Below, one piece after another: positions 35,623 to 47,440 of a stretch of DNA of 64,000 nt (the stretch's first letter is position 1; each line of letters begins with the position of its first letter). The stretch spans positions 28,792,645-28,856,644 of the forward strand of contig CM034607.1 of the NCBI GenBank assembly GCA_020091685.1. Direction: 5' to 3'. The position numbers and the translations under genes were made by a program. The stretch comes from Lutjanus erythropterus (taxonomy: Eukaryota > Chordata > Actinopteri > Lutjaniformes > Lutjanidae). The notes under the pieces were generated by a model that had not been told where the DNA came from, did no database searches, and worked only from the letters and a program-made list of their open reading frames with translations.

Positions 35623-36655
35623 TGGTAACTCTTCGTCTGAAGACGTGCCTTATGGTGGCATTCACAGTGAACTATAATGCATTCATAATGCTGTCTGACT
35701 ACAGTTATAAACACACATAAATGCTTTCTGATGCAAACAGTCATATAACATTAATATGATGATTACCTGTACTCACCTACAGACACCTCAAAAACCAAGT
35801 GTAGGAAGGATGCATGACCTGCTATAACACTTCATGCAGTTATCATCCTATTTTCTATTCTGTTATCATGCATTTAAAAGACTGTGCTGTGTTCTAAATA
35901 AATATTATATAAGATACCAAAATGCAGAGAATTATAATTATTACTTACTTTGAAAATATCATATAAGTTTTCCAACTTAAGGCTCCATTCCTAAAGCAGA
36001 CTAATTTTAGTTTTAATTCTCTGCGTGGCTCAGAAACTCTCTACAGTTGATTATTGAGGTGTGTATGTGAGTATAGATAGTCATAATAAAAGTCAACCTC
36101 TTTCCTGTAAAAGATAAATAAATAAATAAAAATTCAAGGCACTAGATGTTTGCATTTTGAGCCCACGGTTTTGGAATAAACTAAAACTCTTTCAGTCTGA
36201 GAAAATGTGTTAAAAAAAAATGGTCATGGTGAGCTGTGAAGCTTATTTGTCATTATTTTGATTTTAGTTATTCACTTGAACTTAAATTAGTTTTTGAAGT
36301 ACAGGTTTTTCTTAAAAATGTAAATATTCAAGTTGATTTTTAGAGGAAAAGTAAATGATCTCAACAAAAGATTTGTAGTTGTTAAAACTTTTTCAAAACT
36401 TTAGTTTTAGTTTGAGCTCAGAAGTCAAAAATCCGTTGCAGCGAGTTGCCTTGAACCTTTTAGTTTTCTCAGCTTTTTTGTTTTAACAGTGTAGTTTATG
36501 ACACTTGTATGTCACATCTAAAATGTTTTGTGACTGTTGTTGTGGTGCATCAGAAAGCCTGATGTGTATTTTTAAAGCTTTATGAATCCATTATAATGCA
36601 CTATGAATACCACCATAACACACTATAGATGTGGTCGTCACAGAAAGTGTTACCA
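35623..36655. mobile_element. 1.03-kb TIR DNA element with perfect 6-bp target duplication
   Basis: The element begins TGGTAACTCTT and ends AAGTGTTACCA, and is flanked on both sides by AATTTT (35617-35622 and 36656-36661). The inverted arms extend about 110 bp. TATGGTGGCATTCACAGTGA near the left end pairs with the reverse complement of TCACTATGAATACCACCATA-like sequence on the right, and a TGCTTTCTGATGC / GCATCAGAAAGC pair lies further in. No transposase is present. The interior 36120-36520 may be a nested AT-rich insertion. Confidence 0.8.
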
Positions 36656-36661
36656 AATTTT

Positions 36662-38990
36662 CCAGTAGTTTCATTTGCACTTTGGGTACGTGGATCAGTT
36701 TTAGTGCCAAAATGAATTCCAGGTGAAAATATATTGACTATTGTTATTTTAGCTACTCAAATTATATTATAGCAGATTCATAACAAAATAAATGAAGCAG
36801 AGCTGTCAGTGTCCTTGATTAAGGCTGTGCTTATTTATTTACACATCTGAAATTATCTCTTTTAAGCTCTTTTATTGTCTAATTTGCAGATGATTCATCA
36901 TTTTCTGAATTTGGAGAGTTTTCCGTTCCATAATGCAGCAGACACCATATGGCCATGAGGTCCATTAGGTGAAGGTACTTAACAGATATTTAGCTGAAAA
37001 GCAAACAAAAATATACATACGGAATTTATCAAACACAGAGTCTGAATTACATTCCTCTCCTGTTTTTAGGGAAATGATCCTGATTTCATCCTTTTTTTTA
37101 AATGTTCGTTGCTGGATTTCCTTCTGAGAAAGTGTTTCATTCAATGAACGGTTCTCATTTTGAAAGATTGTAAGAAGAGTAAAGAGAAACATCACATTCA
37201 GACACATGTTGAGCACATCTGTACTCCTCATGTTCTGCTAAAAAGAGTCATTTCTCTATATTATGAGATTGAGGGAACATCGCCTTCCCTCTTCACTGTT
37301 TCCCATTTGAAAAGCAGCACTAAGCCAGTTCATGTTCCTCCTCCTCTATCAATAACTATAAATTCACAGCAGTCACAGCCAGTCTCGTCTTTATTTTGGA
37401 TTTTTTTTGTTGTCAGGGTTTTGAGGACACAAAGACCAAACGCCTAATGCAGCCATTTCCAAACCGAAGAATACCACAGCTCGGTTTGAAATCTGAAAAT
37501 CTTGTGCCGGCCGCCGAAACTTTTAATCAAGACTCTGATCTACACGCCACTGTGGCTGCAGGGTGTGTGTGTTTTTTGTTTTTGTTTTTTTGAGGGGCAT
37601 GATGCCAGACTGAGGGGACCACAGTTCATGTGACTGCCATGAAATTCCTGCCCTGACTGTCTACGTTTATTTTTAGCACCATCTCCTCCTCCTGCGAACT
37701 CAAAATCATTGTGATTTTCACCCTTTCAGCGACCTGAGTTCGCAACACAGCGCACCTCAACACATGCGGCACATAAACACACACATGCACAATCATTTTC
37801 CACAGGGTTGGTACGCTCCATTGTCCATGTATGAATGCAGGACCTTTGCGGGGGAGCGTATAGGAAAGGAGGCAGGAAAATGAGTGGTGCTTTTCATGAT
37901 CCGATGACATCACTCTGCAAAGTGGATGAATAGTGAACGAGAGGCAGGAGAGTGTGGAGTGTGCGACAGCAAATGAGAGGTGAGCTCGCAGAGGGAGCAG
38001 ATGTGGGCGATCAGACCTTTAATAGTGAGGTTCAATTAGAGCCTCACCTTGAGAGAGATGGACTCATGTTATCGCGGCTTGTCGCAGGATATAATCACAG
38101 CGGCAGCTCAGCGGGATGGATGACTTTTCAAGACTCATCTCGTTGTACCTCTGAAGCTTTTCTGTCATTAGCAGAAGAGGGTTCCCCTTCAGCTTTTTTT
38201 TCCATCTCACCATTTTACTGTCTTTTATGTGGGTACCATCCTGTTTTTTTATAATTAAATTTTTCACATGACGAAATTTTTGGACATTGCACAGACTGGA
38301 GCACTGATACCGTAGCCACTCAAAATCCCAGTTGCACTAAACTGAACCATAGTGAGTAAAACTGGGAGTTTATTGTTGGATTCGAGTGCTCACTAAAGTG
38401 TAAGCCATTTTGGTGCCCGTCCGAGTTGCCACACCAGTGCAAAACCCAAAGCACAGCGGCCAGTTACAGCCAGAAAAACATTCCCAAGTGGTCCTTGGAA
38501 ACGTTTCCCTGTAATAAAGGGGAAAAAAGATGCCCAGTGTCCTCTATTACATTCATTTTATGCAAAGAGTCTAGTTGGAGGAGCGCCACAGTTTAATATT
38601 CAACTGTGTCATCCATATTTCTGTTTGATATTTAAACCTCCTCTGTGGATGTCTAGAAAGTAAAGAGCAGCTTAAGCCACATAGATTAATCAATGGAATT
38701 TATGCCTGTTCATATTTCCTCTGAACGAGCTGGCAGCAACCCATAATGCTTTGCAAGTGATTTAATCAGTGGTTGGAGCTGTGGAAATGGTGTTATTATG
38801 TTGATCATGATCAAGCTTTGTTTCCCTCACTGCCACAATTCAAACAGGGATGCCCACAGGGCCGAGTAGTAAACACAAACTGCCCTTTGAGTTAGACCAC
38901 TGTCTCCAAACAAGTTTTATTTTCTTTCGATTCATGACTCCTCAAAGGTCCGAAGTTTTAGGGATTTATTGGTAGAATAAGTATGTTTGC
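36662..38990. other. Non-coding, no feature seen
   Basis: No gene or bounded repeat. Several short open frames (for example 36965-37231 minus, 37952-38254 plus) have no recognisable motif. Confidence 0.4.
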
Positions 38991-38994
38991 ATCA

Positions 38995-39140
38995 GTGTAT
39001 AATCTGAGCGATTTGAAAATAAGAATCAGTGTTTTTGTTACCTGAGAACGAGCCATTTATATCAACAGGGAGAGAGCAGGTCCTCTTCCATGGAGGCTGC
39101 CATGTTTCACTGCCATGTGTCTACAGTAGCCCAGAATGGA
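38995..39140 (+). repeat. Dispersed repeat family D, partial copy
   Basis: Directly repeated at 39375-39505. Shared segments are GAGCCATTTATA, ATGGAGGCTGCCAT, and CTACAGTAGCCCAGAATGGA. Confidence 0.8.
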
Positions 39141-39374
39141 CAAAACAAGTGAAAGTGAAAGATGTTGATCAGTGTTTCCCAATGTCCAAGAATGCATCTT
39201 CAAATTTTTATGTCTGCAACCCAAAAATATTCAGTTTACTGCCATAGAGGAGTAAAGAAACTAGAAAATATTCATATTTAAGAAGCTGAAAATCAATCAA
39301 TCAATCAGTTAATCAAATAACAAAATAGTTGGTGGTTAATTTAATAGTTGACAACTAGACATAAGTCTCCACCA

Positions 39375-39655
39375 GAAAATAAAAATTGTTGGGTTTTTTT
39401 TTACCTCAGACTGAGCCATTTATAGAGGCTGCAGGTTGTCTTTGATGGAGGCTGCCATCTTGCACCACCATGTTTCTACAGTAGCCCAGAATGGACAAAC
39501 CAAATATTGGCTCTAGAGACGGCCTTTTGCATTTTCCACTAGTTTCACGGCCATCGTAGATTCTTACAGGCTTGGAAGGGGAGGGTGAGGTGAGGCAAGT
39601 CGGTTGCAGTCTGAAACCTCACTGCTGGATGCCACTAAATCCTCCTTTAAAATGG
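39375..39655 (+). repeat. Dispersed repeat family D, longer copy
   Basis: Contains the same segments as 38995-39140. It then continues with CGGCCATCGTAGATTCTTAC, TTGGAAGGGGAGGGTGAGG and CTGGATGCCACTAAATCCTC, which I recognise as a very common fish interspersed repeat. Confidence 0.8.
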
Positions 39656-41399
39656 AGCATTATCAAACTGTGAGTTGAACCAAAGGGGGATTTTCATCGT
39701 CACATTGTTTTGTTTTGGTAAAGTTTGAAGAGGTAAAACCATATAAGAAAAAAGCCAAAAGACATATTCGAGCATACAAAATTTGTGATTTAAGTGCATA
39801 ATTTTATGCTCTAACGCTAAACACTTCCTGCTTAAACCTTTCTCAAGTGTGAGGATTTGCTGTTTGTTCTCCTTTTTTTTGTAATTCAAGTTTTTTCCAT
39901 TTTATAAACAGTATTATGCAACATAATACAACACATTACAGCAAGACAATGAAGAACAATTGACACAGAAAATGTAACAAAACAAATCAGATCTTGGCAG
40001 CAGTCTAAAAGGAAGAGGATACAAACCACTAACTCAAAGTGTAAATAACTTAAAAGTGCAATGTAAATGAAGTAGCATACTTTCATCAAAAAGGTTGGAA
40101 TATTTGCATTCCTTCATGTTTCTCCCTTGATGTGCATTAAAAGATTAGACCAGAACTTCTCTTAATTATCAGTTCTTGCAATTAATGGCAATTAACTTTA
40201 ACCATTTATCAAAACCAGGCTTTTTTTCTGATTCCTCTCATACCTGTGGGTGTGGTTTGTAGTGTCTAAATTTGTCAGGTGCATCTCTAACTGACCCTCC
40301 TGCATCTGGTTTTCCACAGATTCTCTTCTGTGTTTAAGCTGAGGTCTCTCTCACGAATTTTTCTTTTAATTTCACAGCTACAGTACCGACTGTTTGAAAT
40401 CATTTTATAAAAAAGAAAAAAAACGAGGCTGTATGTGCACGCTTTCCTTAATTAAAATAGGATACCAGTTGTTCTCGTCTGATTGTAAATTGGGTTTTAG
40501 ACTGTTTGAACTGACAAAGCAAACAATTTGATGAATGAATGTTTTAGAGACAAAAAGATGCATTAATTAATATAAAAAAAAGAATAAGTGACAGCGCCTT
40601 CATGAAGCTCTTATCAGACATTTTGCATGTTTTTTTTTTCTAAATTACAATCTTGTTTATCATCTTGTGACCCCTTTGGAGAGTCCCAAACCCCCAGCCT
40701 GTGTGTATTTTTGGTCCGTGTTGTTTACCCACCCGCGGAGGCTCGAGTCCTGACTCATCTCTGCATCATCTCCTCCACCAGCTCGGACTGTAAATCCGGA
40801 GGTGCTGCCAGTAATTCTGTCCTCCTTAATATGTGACACGCTGCACGGCCCTCTCATAGGTGCATTTGCCTCAGTTAAGTTGGCTAATATGTTATATTTC
40901 TGAACGGGTCCCTCGAGCCCCCACCCACTTTACTAAAGGCACGCCCGGAGCAAGGCCGGGGGAGACGGAGAGACACCAAGCAGCTGAACTGCAGGCTGGA
41001 ACAGCAAGAAAAGAGAGAGAGAGCATCCTATAACTAAAAGATCCATTTCTCAGCCCCTGTGTCGGCAAGAATCAGCCCAACGAGCTGCTGGGTGCTGTTC
41101 TTTAGCTGAGGCTGCACTGTGACGTCCCGCTGAGAGACGGGCAAGCAAAGAGATTTTATAGCTTATAGGAGATCAATAAAGTATCACTTTAAAGCTGAAA
41201 TCCATAAATCTGTACATGTCCACACTACAGCAGCAATCGAGCATTTAATGTCGCACTTATGAAGTTGTTTCCCCTCATTGTCGTTGGCACGCAGTGTAAA
41301 TGTCATGACCAGGAAACATCAACACAAACGTATTAATTAGGCCTACTGGAGTGATTAATTCATTTGAAAGCTTTGGCATTTCTGCATTTCTCAGCGGCG
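39656..41399. other. Non-coding, no feature seen
   Basis: No gene. 40900-41140 is somewhat GC-richer and non-repetitive, but shows no promoter or exon signals. Confidence 0.4.
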
Positions 41400-41404
41400 G
41401 GCTG

Positions 41405-42000
41405 TCTCCGAGCAGAGGCGGCGGAAGTACACACATTCTTTAGTCAAGTAGAAGTACAGTTACCCTGTGAGGCGGCTGGATTCAAGAGATCACACAAGAA
41501 TCCATCTCCGCAGACTTCAAGTTATCTGTTTGTGTCTACACCAAAAGCGGTGCAACCAATCAGCGTCCCAGAAGGGACTACTGGCGGTTGGGGACGCGTT
41601 TTTTGGCGTGATGACAGCGAGAAGCATCCATGGAAGCGACTCTGTTCAAACAAACAATGGCGGCTCCTGAAGAGGTTAGCATAAACACTGTGATAGCATC
41701 AGCTATATCAGAACTGGGGAGAATTTCTTCAGGCTTCTCTGGATGAAAAAGATCTTTTCGCTCTTTTCCCGACCACCTTCGGCAAGAGTGTGATCTGATT
41801 GGTTGAAGTTAGCCCATGATAGACAGATGGTTCATCCCATCAACTGACAAGTGTTTTTTTTTAAAGTGCCTGCCCTTTTCCAAACAGTTTCTAAGGACGA
41901 CTTCCTACATGGTTCTGTGTAACTGGTATGTCAAGTTAGAAGTACAAATACTTATGCTAAAAAAAAAAAAAGTCAAAATAAAGTACAAAGTCGTCCTCTG
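41405..42000. repeat. Probable hAT-like repeat ends
   Basis: The left part reads CGGCGGAAGTACACACATTC then AGTCAAGTAGAAGTACAG. The right part reads CAAGTTAGAAGTACAAATAC. Both match a familiar 'AAGTAGAAGTACAGATAC' fish repeat style. Whether they delimit one element is unclear. Confidence 0.35.
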
Positions 42001-43045
42001 AAGGACATTTCTACCAGCTGTTTCTGCGCAAGGCTAACTGGATCTCCACGGTCAAGTCCCTTTTGTTTTGTCTTTGTAAGTCTTTTATGTCATTTTCATT
42101 TTATTGCACCTTTACGTCGTTTTCGTCTTTTTCTTCTTTGAGTTTTGAAATTCAGGTTTGGACTCAAATGCAGACAGGTGCAGTTCAATATTTAATAAAC
42201 CCAAGAGTCGATACAAAAGGCTTATGTTTAGCAGACCATAAGAGTCTTCAACCAGAGCAAAGCAAAAACAAACAACAAAATGAGAGCTAGTGAAATCAAA
42301 GTCTTGAAACTAGTAATCCATAAAACACAGAGGGGAAAAAACAACAACTTAAGCAAAAGATCCTTCAGAAATCACAAGGAGACTTGACTTTGCTTTGACT
42401 GGCAACTAAAGAGAGGACAGACACAGGAGTAAATACTCTGATGGATGGGAAGTAAAGCCAGAAACAAGAGGGAAGACAACTACAAAATAAAACCATGATG
42501 CTCTTGTTACATCTGTCGTACGTGATTCATGCTGAAGATACACTGAGGAATTGTTTTTTCTTTGTGTTATTGTCTCATCCGTTTAGGTTAGAACCAGTCG
42601 TGATGTTTGGAAGACAGTGTGCAGTGAATCTGTAAAAATAATTGAGAATATTGCTCTGATGCATGAAAATTAAAGTAACAAGCCTCTTTTGAAAATGTAA
42701 GGAGGAGAAAGTACGAGGGTTGGGTGATATCTACCGAACTGTCCACAGTGCAACATCACAATGGACGATTCAGTTTAGTTCAGTCTTATTTGTATTGTTC
42801 CAAATCGTACCAAAATGATCTCAGGGCTCTTTTTACATAGAGCAGGTCAGTACATCATTGTTGGATCTAAAAGTCTTCATCTCAGCAATACAGCTCGGTA
42901 ACTTAGTCGTGTTAAAAAGAACATAACAAACATGACATGGAGATGTGGTGCAAGGAAAAGCGCAACAGCTTCTTTTTGTTTTCTCTCCCTCATGTCAAAA
43001 AAGCAACTTAGGCAACAACTGTATGGCAACACTGAGAGGACACCA
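42001..43045. other. Non-coding with a dispersed-repeat piece
   Basis: 42772-42860 (TTCAGTTTAGTTCAGTCTTA, then TCAGGGCTC) resembles an abundant fish repeat. The rest shows no gene or structure. Confidence 0.4.
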
Positions 43046-43343
43046 GGGGTTGGGTAAGATAAATTAAATTATTTTAATTAGTGATGTAATCCATTGGATT
43101 ACTAAACAGCCTAATCCAATTTGTTGTGAAAAGTTCCAATTTTGCTATATTTGCCAATTTAAAAATTGATATATTTTAAAGATCCTATCAAAACTGTCAT
43201 CAAGTAATCCTTAACAATGTTACTACAATGTAATTACGCATTTTTCAAATGTAATCTGGGTGGATTATAATATGGTACTTATTTTTCATCTGATTATAAT
43301 CAGTAGTCCCAATTACATGTAATCCATTACTTCCCAGTCCTGA
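43046..43343. mobile_element. Short TIR element rich in TGTAATCC/GGATTACA
   Basis: The left end CAGGGGTTGGGTAAG and the reverse complement of the right end (CAGGACTGGGAAGTAATGG) are similar. Inside, GATGTAATCCATTGGATTAC near the left is mirrored by ACATGTAATCCATTAC at the right. Flanking 8-mers match poorly (4 of 8). About 300 bp long with no coding capacity. Confidence 0.55.
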
Positions 43344-44240
43344 GGGATGCACTACCTCAAATACAGAAGACTTTCTAATCACGACTTTATGATGGTTGAG
43401 GCCTCAGAGGTCGACGACTATCAGCCATCATCCAATTATTTGTGTTAAATTGTAGGAAGTAAAAGTACAAAGTTATCAGAAAATAAATACTCCAGTAAAG
43501 TTCAGATGAAAACTTACATACATGAACACAGTATTTGTACTAAATTACTTCCCATGTCTCCCAGCAGTGCAGCACACTGTGGACATAATTATAATTGATT
43601 TGTTTATATTGAAGTGAAGCCACTGTAGAGGAAAGAGCAGAGAACATGCTGTTCTCACACTGAGGTCAGCAGGGGATCAGAGAGGCCGAGCCGTGATTGG
43701 TTCAAATTGATAAACTGCTCTTGAGGTGATCGGCCTGTAAAGGTAATTGCTGTCAAGGTGTCCTTGAGCAAGAATTGTAATTTCTTCAGCAGAATTACTG
43801 CAGGTGATGACGGACACTGCGGCTTTCTGAGGGTTTCTCTGAGGTGTGGATGTCTGCAAATGTTAAAAAATGTTAGAGCAAAGCCTTCCTGAATTAAATC
43901 AAGGCCTCAAGATACATGTGGCAGAGCTTTTTTTTTTTCAAACGAGAGAAGCAAAGGCCAGGGAATAAGCCATGGGGAGGTTTATACAGGAATGGGTAAA
44001 TATGAAAAGGTAATGTTCCTCAATTTCTCTGAGGCCGGAGTGGACGGAAGCTGTGGAGGAAACTGGTGGATGACTCCCAGTGGTCTAATAGTGATAGAAG
44101 AGAGTTGCAGCGTTTGCCTCTTCCCTCCGACTGGCTCAGCACTTGTTCCACCCTCAATCCTCCATTTTGGATCGAAACATTGTAAACCGGGCCGTTAATT
44201 GCGGCGTTAACTCAATCAGTGACGACTCACAGGAGATATT
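43344..44240. other. Non-coding, possible conserved segment at the right
   Basis: 43440-43560 resembles the right part of an AAGTAAAAGTACAAAG repeat. 44150-44240 (GCCGTTAATTGCGGCGTTAA) is non-repetitive and could be regulatory, but this is only a guess. Confidence 0.3.
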
Positions 44241-45273
44241 GTGCTTACGTGCGTATGTGTGTGTGTGTGCGCACGCGCTCGCAATGCATGTCAGATGGTT
44301 GTCTGTGTCTTTTGTGCGCATGTGTGCGTGCACGAGTAATGAGTTTTGGTGCTGAGGTACGGAGAAAAACAGCAGAGCCTAGCTTGTCCCTGCCAGGGGA
44401 CTCGATCGGAGGAGTCTTGTCGGCGGTAAACAGACGATTGGTGAATGGCGTTTTAAGTCACACCATTTCGCGCATCGGTAGTTTATCCTCCTGATGAGGC
44501 TGATGTTGATTACCCCAGAGAGCGTGTTTTTAAGGTCATCAATGACGATTCCATGCTGACCTCATCTTTACTGAGGGAAGCTGAGGCAGTGACGCCGTAG
44601 AGGTACAAGATTTTACATAATTACTTTCATAAAAAGTTTAATTAACTAATTTTTCATGGCAGCCATCTTGGAGAAAAATAATGACAAACAGTGCAGACAC
44701 CAAAAAACAACAACTTTGTACTCTTAATTAGACATAGATTACTTACTGTTAGTGTGATAGTCTGTGCAGCTACAAGAGCATTTATGCAAAAGTCAATTCT
44801 TTAAATTGAATCACACTGACTCTGTGGTGCTGTTTTTGACTGAGAAAAGATCCTCTCATAATTGCTTCGTAGATGTAGAAGCACATAAAGCAATTTAGAG
44901 AAGAAATCTTCAGATGTATTTGCAAGAAAACTGAATCATGGGAAAAAACGCTGTAAACACCAATTTGCTCATTCAGCTTAAAAGTTTGTCGTACTTTAAA
45001 ACTTTTAAACTGCACAGGAAATAATTTTAACTTAAAAAATGTTAGTTACTTATTCAACATTCTGTAAGTTGAATAATTTAAAAAAGGGATGTGACTGTAT
45101 AAAACATTAAAAAGTTAGCATACTTCAGAGCGATGGCAGAAAGATACTGTTATAAGCGTAGTGTAGCTCCTTTGAGGACTCGGACAGTTTGTAATGTCTG
45201 CACAGCCTGCAAGTGAGCGAGAGTGAGCAGGCGACTGCGTCAGCGACGGTGCTGCTCATAGCCGAGCAGAAAA
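44241..45273. other. Non-coding, TG-rich start
   Basis: TG/GC-alternating sequence at 44250-44340, then AT-rich DNA. No gene. Confidence 0.4.
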
Positions 45274-45771
45274 GTTGTCAGTCTGGCAGTACCAGAATCA
45301 GAATCAGAAATACTTTATTGATTTATTGATTTATTGAATGTTAGTGTGGCGCGAGAAGGAGGTGAAAGAATTTAGAGATGATTATGTTACCAAAAGGGAN
45401 CACTTACCACAGCCAAACAAACGTGGCAGCACGTACAGGAGGCACAGAGTCACACCCAAGCAGTTGTCCTACAAAACACAACAATGCTGTAAGCACGCCG
45501 ACAAAACACGAGCCGCGAGGTGAAGCAGCGTGTAGCCATACCTGACGGGCCAAACGACCTCCGACACGGAAATGACGCGCCGGTGATGACGGGGGCGCAA
45601 GAGGGAGAACCTGGTGGGAAGACTGCCACCTTTATATCGGCCCACCTCATTACAGGCGGCCGTCAACTGCATAGGGGAGGAACACCTCTATGCTGCTACA
45701 TTCGCATTACAGTTGCATCCATTCAAGAATAGAATACAAATAAAAAAGCACAAGTCTGTCAGTGAATAAAA
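45274..45771. repeat. Repeat copy interrupted by a GC-rich insertion
   Basis: GTTGTCAGTCTGGCAGTA at 45274-45291 and TCAGTGAATAAAA at 45759-45771 also occur in intron 4 at 61193-61210 and about 61236-61248, where they are only some 25 nt apart. Here they are separated by about 467 nt. The extra DNA starts with a familiar fish repeat tail (CCAGAATCAGAATCAGAAAT, then ACTTTATTG and TTTATTGA repeats). It continues with CpG-containing sequence at 45470-45700 that carries a TTTATATCGG TATA-like box. The inserted DNA may be a retroelement piece. Confidence 0.45.
45400..45400. other. Ambiguous base (N) in the assembly
   Basis: A single undetermined base interrupts the sequence after CAAAAGGGA. It is the only ambiguity I noticed in the window. 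Confidence 0.98.
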
Positions 45772-46005
45772 CCTACAGCAAAGTTTTGTCTGTTATTTCC
45801 CGACCGCCAGAAAAGCGACAGGGGTTAGCACCAAAGTGAGCTGAGCAGGAAAGGCTAATATTAAGCTAATGCTAATGCTTACGCTACTGTAGTTTCCCTT
45901 TCAGAAGTTTTGTAATGCAGCTTTAACTGCAGTGTCTTTTTGGAGACGTGGTAAAATTAACACATGATGATAAATGCAACACTGAATGAGGTTATTTATC
46001 CATTT

Positions 46006-46200
46006 TTCTGTGTTGAAAACAGCTGTTGTTGTTGTTAGCATGTTGTTAGCAATCCTCTGGCAGTCCTTGTGTCTTTCAGTGTTGATCCACAGATGTATTA
46101 ATGGATCTGATTCAAATGTCTTAAGCAGTAAAATAACATGAGATTCACCCTTTAAAACAAAATTTGCAGTAATGATGGTAATGAGCTTTACAGCCCGACT
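46006..46200 (+). repeat. Partial copy of the TAGGGCT-terminal element
   Basis: Shares TGTTGAAAACAG, GTTAGCATGTT and AAAATTTGCAGTAATGATG with 12770-13020 and ends ACAGCCC. The left half of the element is missing. Confidence 0.6.
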
Positions 46201-46333
46201 TTAAAGTCTTATTTGATTTTTTTTAGAAACAGTTAAGTTACCTTAACTGAACTAAACATTCAGTAAGCTGAAAATATTAAATAAAACTACCAACTGTTAA
46301 GTTACACTGACGAACATTACAAACAACCAACAA

Positions 46334-46560
46334 ATTTGATTTTCTTAGTTTGAAAAGTCACTTCTTCATTTCACACAAAGAACTTCCAGCTGCAGCTGCT
46401 CCTGTTGGAGCTGCTTTGTTCCAGCGTCGGTACAAAGACGATATGTGAAACTGCTCCCAGTGAATGTAAGTTTTAAGTGTGAGGGGGTAGAGACTGAATT
46501 CAGTACTAATCTTCATCATGGTTTGTACTGTTTTCATTACTGTGAAAACAAACAGTGTCT
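46334..46560. repeat. Dispersed repeat family A, copy 2
   Basis: Same order and orientation as 4378-4610. The block CAGCTGCAGCTGCTCCTGTT and the GTGAGGGGGTAGAGA motif are identical or nearly so. Confidence 0.75.
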
Positions 46561-46989
46561 CAGAGACACACGGCAAGTTTCCATCATAAATGTTTTCTTC
46601 AAAGTATAAAAAAAGAAGCAACTCAGAAGTGTTTTAACTCACACAGTGCATGCTGGGAAGTCTGCTAATATGCTGTGCCTGCACTCTAAAATGAAAAGCT
46701 GCTTTGGCTCATTTTTACTAAAATACGTGTACAAGAAAGCATTAAGTTGGTAAAAACACAGGAAATCGCTGCAGTTTTATGACAAGGTGTTGAATTTTTC
46801 AAATATTGACAACATGTCATATGAACATAAAAACACTGAGTAAACAAGCTTTTTTAGTTCAGTCAGATTTCAAAATATAAATGCTGAGTGCACAATGAAT
46901 GTTGTTAATTGTTCTGGAACTGACGAGGCTTTATCGGCTCTATAACTTTTAGTAAAATGAACTCAGAAATCAAAGCTTGTTGACTTAAA

Positions 46990-47440
46990 GGAGAAATCTG
47001 TAATATATTTAGTGTAATAAATCATAAATTGACCATGATATGTCATGCTCAATAACTTGTGTTTGTGTCTGTTTATGACTCATAGGAAATCATTAATAAT
47101 CTTTTAGAAGCAGTAGATGTTTGTGATGCTTAAATCAAGCAGCATGTGACTGGAGTCAGGAAGCCACTGAACTCAGACTCCAGAGTGTGTGTTTTCAGAG
47201 CAGTGGGCTTTTTGTTTTTCAGGATAACAGGCTTAACTTTACATTGACAGGAAACCGACAGTTAAAAACAGCTGATCAAGTAACAGTATAGGACTCGTCA
47301 TCACTTGTTTTTTTTTGTCAGGTTGAAATGTTGCATGCACTCCTGCAGTGTTCCTGCAGCCTGCCTGAGCCTCCTTGAGTGTGGCGAGGAGCAGGCAGAA
47401 GGAAATAACTCACTTCAATCGTAGGCTGTTTATTGAATAA
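46990..47440 (-). repeat. Dispersed repeat family C, minus-orientation copy
   Basis: The reverse complement matches 31715-31830 (this copy's 47335-47440 part) and 27363-27640 (this copy's 46990-47290 part). It is the most complete copy in the window. Confidence 0.8.
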
